A stretch of 34,245 nucleotides of DNA from JAJTHJ01 sp046316025 (GTDB taxonomy: Bacteria; Pseudomonadota; Gammaproteobacteria; Burkholderiales; Burkholderiaceae_F). The position numbers and the translations under genes were made by a program. The notes under the pieces are model-generated. The model saw only the letters and a list, made by a program, of their open reading frames with translations, made no database searches and was not told the DNA's origin. The stretch lies in NCBI GenBank assembly GCA_046316025.1, contig JBKCXU010000154.1, positions 1-34,245 on the forward strand. The letters are read 5' to 3'. Below, piece by piece: positions 7,585 to 14,676 of the stretch. How positions within the stretch are numbered: the stretch's first letter is position 1; each line of letters begins with the position of its first letter.

Positions 7585-8735
7585 GGCGCCGCCCGCTGCC
7601 AGCGCACGGCCGCCACGCCGGCGCCGCCGACGATCAACGCCATTGTCCAGAACGCCGCACCCGCACCAAGTACCGAGCCGGCGGCGCCGAACACGAGCGG
7701 CAGCACGACGTGGCTGCCGCTCATGATCGTGGTGCGCATCCCGAGCGCTTCGCCGACCCGCCCCGGCGGCGAGCGCGAATGCAGCAGCGACATCACGTTC
7801 GGCTGCGCCGCGCCCAGCCCGAGGCCGAGCACGAAGGCCACCGCCGCCAGCGTCAGCACCCCACCAAACAGCGGAAACAGCGCGAACGCCGTGCACGCGG
7901 CAAAGAGCGTGAAGATCAGCACCTGCCATTCGGTAAAGCGGCGCGACAGCCACGGCATCGCCAGCCGCACGACAAACGTGGCCGCCGCAAAAGCGCCCAG
8001 CACCAGGCCGATCTCCGACGCCGACAAGCCGACCCGCGTGCCGTGCACCGGCACCATGAAGGTTTGCAGGTCCCAGCTCATCGAGATCACCGCGGTGGCG
8101 ATCAGCACGTGCCGCAGTTCACGATGACGCAGCAGTTCCAGCGGATGCAACGGCACGGGCGGCGCGGCGCGGTCGCCGGCGTGCGTCAGCAGCGGGCGCT
8201 GCGCCCAGACCCAGGCGAGCGCGCCGGCCGCCAGCAGCACCAGCACGACAAAGGTCGCGCGGTGGCCGATGCTGTCGATCAGCAGGCCGCTCGCCACCGG
8301 ACCGGCGAAACTCGACACGGAGCCGCCGAGCGCCAGCCAGGAGAACGCCGCCGCGCGCCGCTCGGGGTCGGCGCGCTCACCCACCACCTGCTGCACGGCC
8401 ATCATCGCCAGGGTCTGCCCGGTGCCGACGAGCGCGGCGGCCACCAGCAAGGGCGCGATGTCGGCCACCGGGTACGGAAACGCGGCCGGCAGCACCACGC
8501 CGGCGAGGATCAGCCCGATGCCGAGCACCGCCGGCCGGCGCGGGCCGACTTCGTCGAGCCAGCGCCCCGCGCGCACCGCGATCAGCATCGGCACCAACGC
8601 GAAGAGCGCCATCAGCACGCCGACGGTGAAGGTCGAGGCCTTGTTCGACAGCGCGTAGAGCGACCCGGTCAGCCGCACGGAGACGAACACCAGGTGCGCC
8701 AGCACCGCGATGGCGATGATCCGCGCCAGCGTCAT
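7581..8735 (-). CDS. Major facilitator superfamily transporter
   Basis: 384 aa with about 12 hydrophobic spans. The loop between spans 2 and 3 carries GRWLDEVGPRRP, a recognisable MFS motif A (GxLaDrxGrrr), and a second, weaker copy follows span 8 in the C-terminal half (WLSRRFTEWQ). There is a charged central loop (AQRPLLTHAGDRAAPPVPLHPLELLRHRELR) between the two six-helix halves. No family-specific residue reveals the substrate; general shape is like drug/metabolite exporters. The ATG at 8735 overlaps the DMT gene's stop (ATGA, 8732-8735); longer in-frame starts lie within the DMT gene and are rejected. Confidence 0.93.
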   Translation of the reverse strand: MTLARIIAIAVLAHLVFVSVRLTGSLYALSNKASTFTVGVLMALFALVPMLIAVRAGRWLDEVGPRRPAVLGIGLILAGVVLPAAFPYPVADIAPLLVAAALVGTGQTLAMMAVQQVVGERADPERRAAAFSWLALGGSVSSFAGPVASGLLIDSIGHRATFVVLVLLAAGALAWVWAQRPLLTHAGDRAAPPVPLHPLELLRHRELRHVLIATAVISMSWDLQTFMVPVHGTRVGLSASEIGLVLGAFAAATFVVRLAMPWLSRRFTEWQVLIFTLFAACTAFALFPLFGGVLTLAAVAFVLGLGLGAAQPNVMSLLHSRSPPGRVGEALGMRTTIMSGSHVVLPLVFGAAGSVLGAGAAFWTMALIVGGAGVAAVRWQRAAP

Positions 8736-9706
8736 CGCGCGCGCTCCGCCCGCGGCCGCCATGCCACGAGGGCGACGCCGGCGCAGGCGATGGCGATGCC
8801 CAGCGCGGTCAGCGCCGACGGCGTCACCGCAAAAAGCAGCCACTCCAGCGCCACCGCAAAGATCGGCGTCAGGTAGAGCAGGCTCGTCACCCGGGTCGCC
8901 TCACCGCGGCGCATCAGCGTGTGCAGCGCGTTGACCGCGAAGATCGAGGCGAGGATCACCAGGAACGCGATCGCGCCGGCCAGCGCCCAGCTCCAGCGCA
9001 CCGGGAAGCCCTCGACCGCCAGCGCGAGCGGCGCCAGTGCGACGAGCGTGGCGGCGAACTGCACCGGCGCAGCCGCGCGCAGATCGACGGTCGGGCAGAA
9101 GTGGCGCTGATACAACGTGCCGGTGGTGATCGCGGCCAGTGCGATGGTCACCGCCGCCACCGCGGGCCAACTGAGCAGCCGCAGGTCGATCTTGTGCCAG
9201 ACCACCAGCAGCACACCGAGCAGGCCCAGCACCACGCCGATCCACTGCGGCCGCCGTAGCCGCTCGCCCAGCCAGCCGACCGCGACGACCGCGGTGACCA
9301 GCGGCTGGGTGGCGAGCACCAGCGCCGCGACCCCCGCCGACATGCCGAGGTATTGCGCGTAGTGGCTGCCGCCGAGGTTGACCGCGTGCATCAGCAGCCC
9401 CGCGACGATCACATGGCCCCAGGCGGCGGGCGAGTTCGGCCAGCGCAGCGGCTCTCGCCGCTGCCAGAGCAACAGCAGCGGCAGCAGTACCAAAAGGCCG
9501 AAGGCAAAGCGCAGCGTCAGGAAGGTGAACGGCGGCGCGTAGTGCAACCCCACCTTGGTCGCCAGATAGCCGGAACCCCAGACGGCGACGAAGAACCAGG
9601 CGAGGGTGGGGGAGGCGAAGAGCAGTGATCCGTGATCGGTGATCCTTGATCCGCGGGCTTCGGCAGCGTCGGCCGAGCGGATCACGGAAGACGGATCACG
9701 GCTCAC
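8732..9706 (-). CDS. DMT-superfamily (EamA) transporter with repeat-derived N-terminus
   Basis: 324 aa if the GTG at 9706 is used. About ten membrane spans form two EamA repeats (first WFFVAVWGSGYLATKVGLHYAPPFTFLTLRF; second from about residue 185, ending LTPIFAVALEWLLFAVTPSALTALGIAIACAGVALVAW), as in RhaT/YdcZ-like metabolite exporters. Substrate unknown. The first 30 or so residues (MSRDPSSVIRSADAAEARGS...ITDHGS) are unusual for the family: they are the translation of an inverted-repeat element made of TGATCCG-like units (9625-9708). No ATG, GTG or TTG occurs in frame between the end of that element and the first membrane span, so the repeat probably really is translated, or initiation occurs at an internal GTG (about 9683-9685). 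The gene begins 5 bases after the stop of the Bug protein. Confidence 0.88.
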   Translation of the reverse strand: MSRDPSSVIRSADAAEARGSRITDHGSLLFASPTLAWFFVAVWGSGYLATKVGLHYAPPFTFLTLRFAFGLLVLLPLLLLWQRREPLRWPNSPAAWGHVIVAGLLMHAVNLGGSHYAQYLGMSAGVAALVLATQPLVTAVVAVGWLGERLRRPQWIGVVLGLLGVLLVVWHKIDLRLLSWPAVAAVTIALAAITTGTLYQRHFCPTVDLRAAAPVQFAATLVALAPLALAVEGFPVRWSWALAGAIAFLVILASIFAVNALHTLMRRGEATRVTSLLYLTPIFAVALEWLLFAVTPSALTALGIAIACAGVALVAWRPRAERAR

Positions 9707-9708
9707 GA
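9625..9708. repeat. Inverted-repeat element built of TGATCCG units
   Basis: The left arm has four near-copies of TGATCCG/TGATCGG/TGATCCT (9625-9654); the right arm has two CGGATCACGG copies (9678-9700). TGATCCGC (9647-9654) and GCGGATCA (9677-9684) form a perfect 8-bp stem around a 22-base GC-rich loop; the outer parts pair imperfectly. It lies inside the 5' end of the DMT transporter gene. Confidence 0.75.
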
Positions 9709-9711
9709 TGG

Positions 9712-10686
9712 CTATTGCTCCAACTTGATCCCCTGCCGCTTGACGAGGTCGATCATCTTGTCGCGCTCGGCCACGATCTGCGCGCGGAACTCGGCCGGCG
9801 TGTTGCCCACCGGAGTTGCGGCCTGCTGCTGGAGCTTTTCACGTATCGCCGGATTGGCGAGCGTCTTGACCGCCGCATCGTGGATCTTCTTCACGATGTC
9901 GTCGGGCGTCTTGGCGGGCGCGAGCAGGCCATACCAGACCTGGTCGTTGACCGACGGCATCTTCAGCTCGGCCAGCGTCGGCACATTCGGCACGGCGGCC
10001 AGCCGCTGCGGCGCGGCCACCGCCAGCGCCCGGAGCTTGCCGCTCTGGATGTGCGGCAACGACGAAGGAATGTTGTCAAACAGGATTTCCACCTGACCGG
10101 CCAGCACGTCGTTCAAGGCCGGGCCCGCGCCGCGGTACGGGATGTGCACGATGAAGGTGCCGCTGGCCACCTTGAAGAGTTCGCCCATCATGTGGCCGAT
10201 GCCGCAGGTGCCCGAGGACGCAAACGACAGCTTGCCCGGGTTGGCCTTGAGGAACTTGACGAACTCGTCCATGTTCTGCGCCTTGACCCGCTGCGGGTTC
10301 ACGGCGATCACGTTGGGCACCGCGGCGAGATTGGTGATCACCGCAAAGTCGTCGGGCGACTTGTACGGCAGCTTGGGGTTGCAGGCCGGGTTGACCGCCA
10401 TCGTGGAGACGGTGGCAACGCCGATCGTGTAGCCGTCTGGTGCCGCCTTGGCGACTTCGGTGGCACCGATCGCACCACCGCCGCCGCCACGGTTTTCCAC
10501 GACCACGGGCTGGCCGAGGTTCTTGCCGAGTTCGTCGGCGACGATGCGCGCAACGATGTCGGTGGTGCCGCCCGGCGGAAACGGGACGATCAGGCGCACC
10601 GGCTTGTTGGGGTAAGACTGCGCCGCCACGGCCAGCGGCAGCAGGGCGCAGGCGGCGAGCGTCAGGCGACGGGCGAGGGTGGACAT
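9712..10686 (-). CDS. Tripartite tricarboxylate transporter substrate-binding protein (Bug/TctC family)
   Basis: 324 aa. A signal peptide (1-21, ending AVAA) is followed by the Bug signature YPNKPVRLIVPFPPGGTTDIVAR, then NRGGGGGAIGATEVAKAAPDGYT and PYRGAGPALNDVLAGQ, all characteristic of periplasmic Bug receptors that capture carboxylates. The TctA and TctB membrane subunits are not present in the window; orphan Bug genes are common in Burkholderiales. The ATG at 10686 is chosen over upstream in-frame codons because it starts the signal peptide and has AAGGAG 9 bases before it (10696-10701). It heads the minus-strand run into the DMT, MFS, chaC and pdxH genes. The ligand cannot be told from sequence. 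Confidence 0.95.
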   Translation of the reverse strand: MSTLARRLTLAACALLPLAVAAQSYPNKPVRLIVPFPPGGTTDIVARIVADELGKNLGQPVVVENRGGGGGAIGATEVAKAAPDGYTIGVATVSTMAVNPACNPKLPYKSPDDFAVITNLAAVPNVIAVNPQRVKAQNMDEFVKFLKANPGKLSFASSGTCGIGHMMGELFKVASGTFIVHIPYRGAGPALNDVLAGQVEILFDNIPSSLPHIQSGKLRALAVAAPQRLAAVPNVPTLAELKMPSVNDQVWYGLLAPAKTPDDIVKKIHDAAVKTLANPAIREKLQQQAATPVGNTPAEFRAQIVAERDKMIDLVKRQGIKLEQ

Positions 10687-10711
10687 CGGGCTTGCTCCTT
10701 GGGATCGAGGG

Positions 10712-10774
10712 GATACGGCCTTCGACGGGCCGCTGGAGCGCGAACTTATCACGCGACCAGGCGATGGCCGTATC
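10712..10774. promoter_or_regulatory. Spaced 9-bp inverted repeat upstream of the Bug gene
   Basis: GATACGGCC (10712-10720) and GGCCGTATC (10766-10774) are perfect complements 45 bases apart in the leader/promoter region of the binding protein gene. It could be a spaced operator or a leader hairpin. GATAAG on the minus strand (10745-10750) is a possible -10 between the arms, but no good -35 accompanies it. Confidence 0.35.
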
Positions 10775-10796
10775 GGGGCTAGCCCGTGTGCAGAGG

Positions 10797-11696
10797 TCAG
10801 GCTTCGCGGATCAGCAGCAGGGGCGTTGCGCAATGCGCGGCCACGCGGTTGGCGACCGACCCCAGCACCGCCCGCTTGAAGGCGCCGTAGCCGTGCGAGC
10901 CGAGCACCAGCACGTCGAGCTTCTGTTTCCTGGCAAAGGCGGACAGCTCGTCGCCGGCGTTGCCGGCGAGACAGGCTTCCGCCGCCGCCACGCCAACCTT
11001 GACGAGAAGCCGGCGCACCGGGGCGACGGCGGTGTCGAAGGCCTTGGCCTGCATCGCCTGGATCTCGTCCGCAGAAAACGCGGGCAGCGCAATGCCGGCC
11101 ATATCCGGCATCACCGCGCCGGCAAAGTCGGGCACCACGTGCACCAGCGTCAACTGCGGTGCCGCGCCAAAGAGATTCAGGTGCCGCAAAACGTAGCGCA
11201 CCGCCGCACGGCCATACTTGGAGCCGTCCACGGCAATGCCGACCTTGAGCGAATCGCCCTTGGGGGCCGCGCGTTCGCGCAGCATCAGCAGCGGCTGCTT
11301 GCAGCGCGCCAGCACCGCGTTGGTGACCGAACCCAGCACCGCACCGACCAGCGCGCCATGTCCGTGCGACCCCATCACGATCAGATCGACGGCGCCGGCG
11401 ACTGCGCGCTCGGCGATCTGCTCGCCGGGGCTGCCGACTTCGTGGCGCGTCGTCGCCGCCAAGCCCGCCCGTTTAAGCGCCGCCGCCGCTGGCTTGAGGG
11501 CCTTGCGCGCCTCCTCGTCGTAGTAAGAGCGCAGCACCGACTGCCCGACCACCCGCGCCGCGCGCACCGGCACCGGCAACTGCACGTTGAGCAGTTCGAC
11601 CTCGGGTGCGTTGCCGATCAGTGTCGTGCGCGAGGCGATAAACGCCACGGCCGCCGCGCTGTACTTGCTGCCATCCACCGGAACCAGGATCTTCAT
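10797..11696 (-). CDS. Tandem-domain universal stress protein
   Basis: 299 aa, two UspA domains. Domain 1 runs from MKILVPVDGSKYS to about 145 and domain 2 from about 155 to the end (KVGIAVDGSKYGRAAV onward). Each domain has an ATP-binding type loop G-x2-G-x9-G-S: GSHGHGALVGAVLGS in the first and GSHGYGAFKRAVLGS in the second, so both domains probably bind nucleotide. Such E-type or tandem Usps are cytoplasmic and are induced by starvation, low oxygen or oxidative stress in many proteobacteria. The ATG at 11696 has an excellent GGAGGAGG just upstream (about 11702-11711). The gene stands alone, with a terminator of the DUF2892 gene upstream at 11785-11804, so it needs its own promoter in the 90 bases between. 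Confidence 0.93.
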   Translation of the reverse strand: MKILVPVDGSKYSAAAVAFIASRTTLIGNAPEVELLNVQLPVPVRAARVVGQSVLRSYYDEEARKALKPAAAALKRAGLAATTRHEVGSPGEQIAERAVAGAVDLIVMGSHGHGALVGAVLGSVTNAVLARCKQPLLMLRERAAPKGDSLKVGIAVDGSKYGRAAVRYVLRHLNLFGAAPQLTLVHVVPDFAGAVMPDMAGIALPAFSADEIQAMQAKAFDTAVAPVRRLLVKVGVAAAEACLAGNAGDELSAFARKQKLDVLVLGSHGYGAFKRAVLGSVANRVAAHCATPLLLIREA

Positions 11697-11722
11697 AGGC
11701 ACCTCCTCCGTCGATGGCAAAA

Positions 11723-11774
11723 AGTGTAGTCAGTACGGGGGCTCCGGGCTCGCTGTGCGCTTGATCGCCGCCAA
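11723..11774 (-). promoter_or_regulatory. Possible promoter with degenerate FNR-like box for the tandem Usp
   Basis: TTGAT-CGCC-GCCAA (11761-11774) matches the FNR/ANR consensus TTGAT-N4-ATCAA at 8 of 10 positions, with one perfect half. On the minus strand TACACT (11723-11728) is a fair -10, which would put the box centre near -51. Weak by itself; listed because a better box precedes the other Usp gene. Confidence 0.3.
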
Positions 11775-11784
11775 GCTTCGGTCG

Positions 11785-11804
11785 AAAAAGCCCGCGCTCG
11801 CGGG
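11785..11804 (-). terminator. Rho-independent terminator after the DUF2892 gene
   Basis: On the minus strand CCCGCG-AG-CGCGGG (11791-11804) is followed by CTTTTT (11785-11790). It lies 11 bases past the DUF2892 stop and separates that gene from the Usp gene. Confidence 0.75.
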
Positions 11805-11815
11805 ATGGCGACCGG

Positions 11816-12019
11816 CTAATCGCCGCCGGCCGCAGTCCTGGCGCAGGTGGAAAAGCCGAAGATCGAGTACGCGGGGCAATTGCCGATCAGCCCGGTGGCC
11901 AGCGGCACCAGGCCGATCCAACCCCAGGCGCCGATCATGCCGGTGGCGGCGAGCGCAATCAGTACCAGACCGAGGACGATGCGCAGCGTACGGTCGATGC
12001 CGCCCATGTTGACCTTCAT
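11816..12019 (-). CDS. DUF2892 small membrane protein (YgaP membrane-domain-like)
   Basis: 67 aa. The start MKVNMGGIDRTLRIVLGLVLIALA, the two membrane helices and the end GLIGNCPAYSIFGFSTC are diagnostic of DUF2892, the same fold as the membrane half of the rhodanese YgaP. Two conserved cysteines (in NCPAY and FSTC) lie near the C-terminus. The role of stand-alone members is unknown, but they often sit by sulfur or redox genes. The ATG at 12019 has AGGAG 6 bases upstream. It follows the Crp/Fnr gene by 54 bases on the same strand and ends at its own terminator, so the pair is probably one transcript. Confidence 0.88.
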   Translation of the reverse strand: MKVNMGGIDRTLRIVLGLVLIALAATGMIGAWGWIGLVPLATGLIGNCPAYSIFGFSTCARTAAGGD

Positions 12020-12073
12020 TGGATGCTCCTGTGGGAAGCGGGCGGGGCGGTGCCCCGCCGAACGCCGCGCAGA

Positions 12074-12790
12074 CTAGGGCCGCGCGGCGTCGGGGTCAGT
12101 GACCGCGCTCACGCCGCTGCTGCCATGCGCAGCCCGCTCGCGCAGCGCGCGCGGATCGAGGATCTCCACTGCGCCGCGGCCCAGCTTGACCCAGCCTTGC
12201 TCCTCGAACTGCTTGAGCTGCCGGCTCACCGACTCGCGCGACACGCCGAGCAGGTGCGCCAGTTGCTCGTGCGACATCTCGACCCGCGAACCCTTGCCGA
12301 GCAAGGCCGAGGCAAGGCGCTGATCCAGACGCTGGAAGCCCACTTCTTCGACCAGTTCCATCAGCCGCTGCATGCGCTCGACGAACAGGCCAAACACCTC
12401 TTCGCGGAACGGCTTGTGCTCGGCCACCAGCCGCTCGAACATCGGGCGCGGCACGATCGCCAGTTCGACATCGGTCAGGCAGCGCCCCTGGGCGTTGTAG
12501 TGCGCGTTGCCGAGCAGGCAGCCGGTGGACATCACGCAGCTTTCGCCGGCGCCGACTTCGTAGAGCACGAACTCGCGCCCGCTGTCCAAATGCCGCGCGA
12601 CCTCCACGCGGCCTTGCAGCACGATCGGGAAACCCTGGCACCCCTCGTTGGCGCGGAACACCACGCTGCCCGCGGGCAGGCGCACCACGTTGAGACTGAT
12701 ACCGACTTCCTCGCGCAGCGCCGGCGGCAGGGCGGCGAGCGCAGGCATCGCGGCCAGCGCGCGTTGCAGAGCGGTATCGGCGGCAGTCAT
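12074..12790 (-). CDS. Crp/Fnr-family transcriptional regulator
   Basis: 238 aa from the ATG at 12790 (other in-frame starts: ATG 12805, GTG 12853; none has a clear ribosome binding site, so the start is uncertain). An N-terminal cyclic-nucleotide-binding-like barrel (about 25-120) is followed by the dimer helix (125-155) and a CRP-type HTH (about 160-215: SHEQLAHLLGVSRESVSRQLKQFEEQGWV). The recognition helix has Arg-Glu-Ser-Val-Ser-Arg (185-190): Glu, Ser and Arg match the FNR E..SR contacts while the leading Arg is CRP-like. Cysteines at 51, 85, 91 and 104 lie in the sensor barrel; the N-terminal cysteine trio of FNR is absent, so a classical FNR Fe-S cluster is unlikely. It is divergent from the DUF697 gene and near an FNR-like box at 14607. 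Confidence 0.9.
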   Translation of the reverse strand: MTAADTALQRALAAMPALAALPPALREEVGISLNVVRLPAGSVVFRANEGCQGFPIVLQGRVEVARHLDSGREFVLYEVGAGESCVMSTGCLLGNAHYNAQGRCLTDVELAIVPRPMFERLVAEHKPFREEVFGLFVERMQRLMELVEEVGFQRLDQRLASALLGKGSRVEMSHEQLAHLLGVSRESVSRQLKQFEEQGWVKLGRGAVEILDPRALRERAAHGSSGVSAVTDPDAARP

Positions 12791-12885
12791 CGGTGCGGCG
12801 ACCATACGGGGGAAAGCGCCTATCGTAGTGCAGCGGGCAGGCGCGCGCAGCACCGCTAAGCTTCCCGCTCCAACAGGGAGTCCCC

Positions 12886-13830
12886 ATGAACCCGACCGAA
12901 CAACGCGCGCTGCTGGCCATCGCCCTGCTGGCGGCGCTGGCCGACGGCAGCAAGGCCGATGCCGAACGCGCCGAGCTGCGACGCGTGGCCGACTCGCTCG
13001 GCCCGCAACTGAACGCCGCCGCCGTGCTGCAAGACGTGCTGCTCAAGCGCGTGGACGTGGCGGCCGCCGCGGCCCAGTTGACTTCACCGGAACTGCGCCA
13101 GCTCGCCTTCGAACTGGCCGTGGGCGTGTGCGATGCCGACGGCCTGCGCAACGACCCGGAAACACGCTTTCTCGCCGCCTTGGGCAGCGCGCTCGGCCTG
13201 ACCGCGCCGCAGATGGCGCAACCGGCCGCTACCGCCGATGCCCTGGCCACGGCACCGCTTGCCACGGCGCCAGAGGGCGAGGCGCCGGTCGTCGCGGCCA
13301 CGCCGCGAGTGAACGAGGCCGAACTCGACAAGACCATCGTCAACGCGTCGATCCTCAACGGCGCGCTCGAACTGCTGCCGCAGTCGATGGCCTCGCTGGC
13401 GATCATTCCCTTGCAGATGCGGCTCGTCTACCGGATCGGCCAGGCTTACGGCTACGAGCTCGATCGCGGCCATATCAAGGACTTTCTCGCCACGGCTGGC
13501 GTCGGGCTGACCGGCCAATACCTGGAAGACGTGGGCCGCAAGCTGATCGGCGGGCTGCTGGGCAAGGCGGCCGGCAAGATGGCGGGCTCGCTTGCCCGCG
13601 GCGCCACCGGCGTGGCCTTCTCGTTTGCCACCACTTACGCGCTCGGCCACCTGGCCAAGCGCTACTACGCCGGCGGGCGTGTGATGAGCACCGATCTGCT
13701 GCGCAGCAGCTTCAACGACCTGCTGGGTCAGGCGCGCGGCGTACAGCAGCAGTACCTGCCGCAGATCGAGCAACGCGCGCGCACCATCGACATGGGGCAG
13801 ATCGTGCAACTGGTGCGCGAGTCGAAGTAG
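12886..13830 (+). CDS. TerB-like plus DUF697-like protein
   Basis: 314 aa. The N-terminal all-helical segment (1-115) begins RALLAIALLAALADGSKADAERAELRRVADSL, the acidic pattern of TerB/DjlA-like domains, repeated at CDADGLRNDPETRFLAALGSALGL. An Ala/Pro/Glu linker (116-140) follows. The rest (about 145-265) resembles DUF697 (the YcjF-type domain linked to GTPases): IIPLQMRLVYRIGQAYGYELDRGHIKDFLATAGVGLTGQYLE, then Gly/Ala-rich amphipathic or membrane-inserting helices up to YYAGGR. No GTPase domain is present. Family function is unknown; TerB domains are tied to membrane-linked stress responses. The ATG at 12886 has GGGAG upstream and the stop is 3 bases before the next start, so it is co-transcribed with tcdA. 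It is divergent from the Crp/Fnr gene, which may control it. Confidence 0.8.
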   Translation: MNPTEQRALLAIALLAALADGSKADAERAELRRVADSLGPQLNAAAVLQDVLLKRVDVAAAAAQLTSPELRQLAFELAVGVCDADGLRNDPETRFLAALGSALGLTAPQMAQPAATADALATAPLATAPEGEAPVVAATPRVNEAELDKTIVNASILNGALELLPQSMASLAIIPLQMRLVYRIGQAYGYELDRGHIKDFLATAGVGLTGQYLEDVGRKLIGGLLGKAAGKMAGSLARGATGVAFSFATTYALGHLAKRYYAGGRVMSTDLLRSSFNDLLGQARGVQQQYLPQIEQRARTIDMGQIVQLVRESK

Positions 13831-13833
13831 GCC

Positions 13834-14610
13834 ATGGCAGACGACGGCGAGCGCCGCTACGGCGGCATCGCACGGCTGTATGGCGCCGACGCCCTGGCGC
13901 GGCTGCGCGCGGCGCACGTGGCGGTGGTCGGCGTCGGCGGTGTGGGATCCTGGGCGGCCGAGGCGCTGGCAAGGAGCGGCGTGGGCGCACTGACCTTGAT
14001 CGACCTCGACCACGTCGCCGAGAGCAACCTCAACCGTCAGGTGCACGCCCTGGAGTCCACGCTCGGCCAGGCCAAGGTGCAGGCGATGGCACAGCGGATC
14101 GCGGCGATCGACCCCGGCTGCACGGTGCGGCCGGTCGAAGCGTTTGCCGAACCCGATACCGTCGCCGCCACGATCCCCGCGTGCGATCTCGTACTCGATT
14201 GCATCGATTCGGTACGCGCCAAGGCAGCGCTCGTCGTGCACTGCGCAGGCGAGCGGCTGCCGCTTCTGGTGAGCGGCGCCGGCGGCGGCCGCACCGACCC
14301 GACCCGCATCCGCGTGGCCGATCTGGCGCGCGCGGCGGGGGATCCGCTGCTCGCCAAGCTGCGCTACCGGCTGCGGCGCGAGCACGGCTACCCGCGCGAG
14401 GCGAAGCGCAAGTTCGGCGTCACCGCGGTCTACTCCGATGAACCGGTGCGCCCGCCTGCCGCAGGCTGCGGTCCGGCCGCCACCGACTTCGTCGCTGGCC
14501 TGGCCTGCGCCGGCTACGGCTCGGCCGTCACGGTCACGGCGCCGTTGGGCTTTACCATGGCGGCTGTCGCATTGAATGCTCTGGTGCGGGATCGCCAAGC
14601 AGCGGCTTGA
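13834..14610 (+). CDS. tcdA: tRNA threonylcarbamoyladenosine dehydratase TcdA (CsdL)
   Basis: 258 aa, E1/ThiF-like Rossmann enzyme. TcdA uses ATP to cyclise N6-threonylcarbamoyladenosine at tRNA position 37 to the ct6A hydantoin form. The start RYGGIARLYGADALARLRAAHVAVVGVGGVGSWAAEAL gives the ATP loop GVGGVGS (33-39); LIDLDHVAESNLNRQ (55-69) holds the Asp and Asn/Arg ATP contacts, and DCIDSVRAKAALV is typical. The segment AKRKFGVTAVYSDEPVRPP and the AGYGSAVTVTAPLGFTMAAVALNALV ending are diagnostic of TcdA. No CsdA/CsdE sulfur-transfer gene is nearby. The t6A synthase component Sua5/TsaC is encoded at 25.2-26.2 kb in the same window. Its stop codon overlaps an FNR-like box serving the next gene. 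Confidence 0.95.
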   Translation: MADDGERRYGGIARLYGADALARLRAAHVAVVGVGGVGSWAAEALARSGVGALTLIDLDHVAESNLNRQVHALESTLGQAKVQAMAQRIAAIDPGCTVRPVEAFAEPDTVAATIPACDLVLDCIDSVRAKAALVVHCAGERLPLLVSGAGGGRTDPTRIRVADLARAAGDPLLAKLRYRLRREHGYPREAKRKFGVTAVYSDEPVRPPAAGCGPAATDFVAGLACAGYGSAVTVTAPLGFTMAAVALNALVRDRQAAA

Positions 14611-14620
14611 CCGGTATCAA
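14607..14620 (+). promoter_or_regulatory. FNR/ANR-like binding site before the second Usp gene
   Basis: TTGAC-CGGT-ATCAA matches TTGAT-N4-ATCAA at 9 of 10 positions. A -10 like TAGCAT lies at 14642-14647; a start near 14654 would place the box centre at about -40.5, the class II activator position, leaving a 23-nt leader with GAGGAG (14665-14670) before the ATG at 14677. Confidence 0.6.
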
Positions 14621-14676
14621 CCGCACCCGCGGCAGCCTGCCTAGCATCGGCCATAACCTGAATTGAGGAGTCCACG

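Noticed and set aside
9712..10833. 49-residue extension of the Bug protein
   Set aside because: It precedes a clear signal peptide, and AAGGAG supports ATG 10686.
12648..14441. 597-aa + frame across the Crp/Fnr, DUF697 and tcdA genes
   Set aside because: Arg-rich shadow frame that crosses a divergent promoter.
13084..14598. 504-aa minus frame antisense to DUF697 and tcdA genes
   Set aside because: Antisense shadow of two well supported genes.
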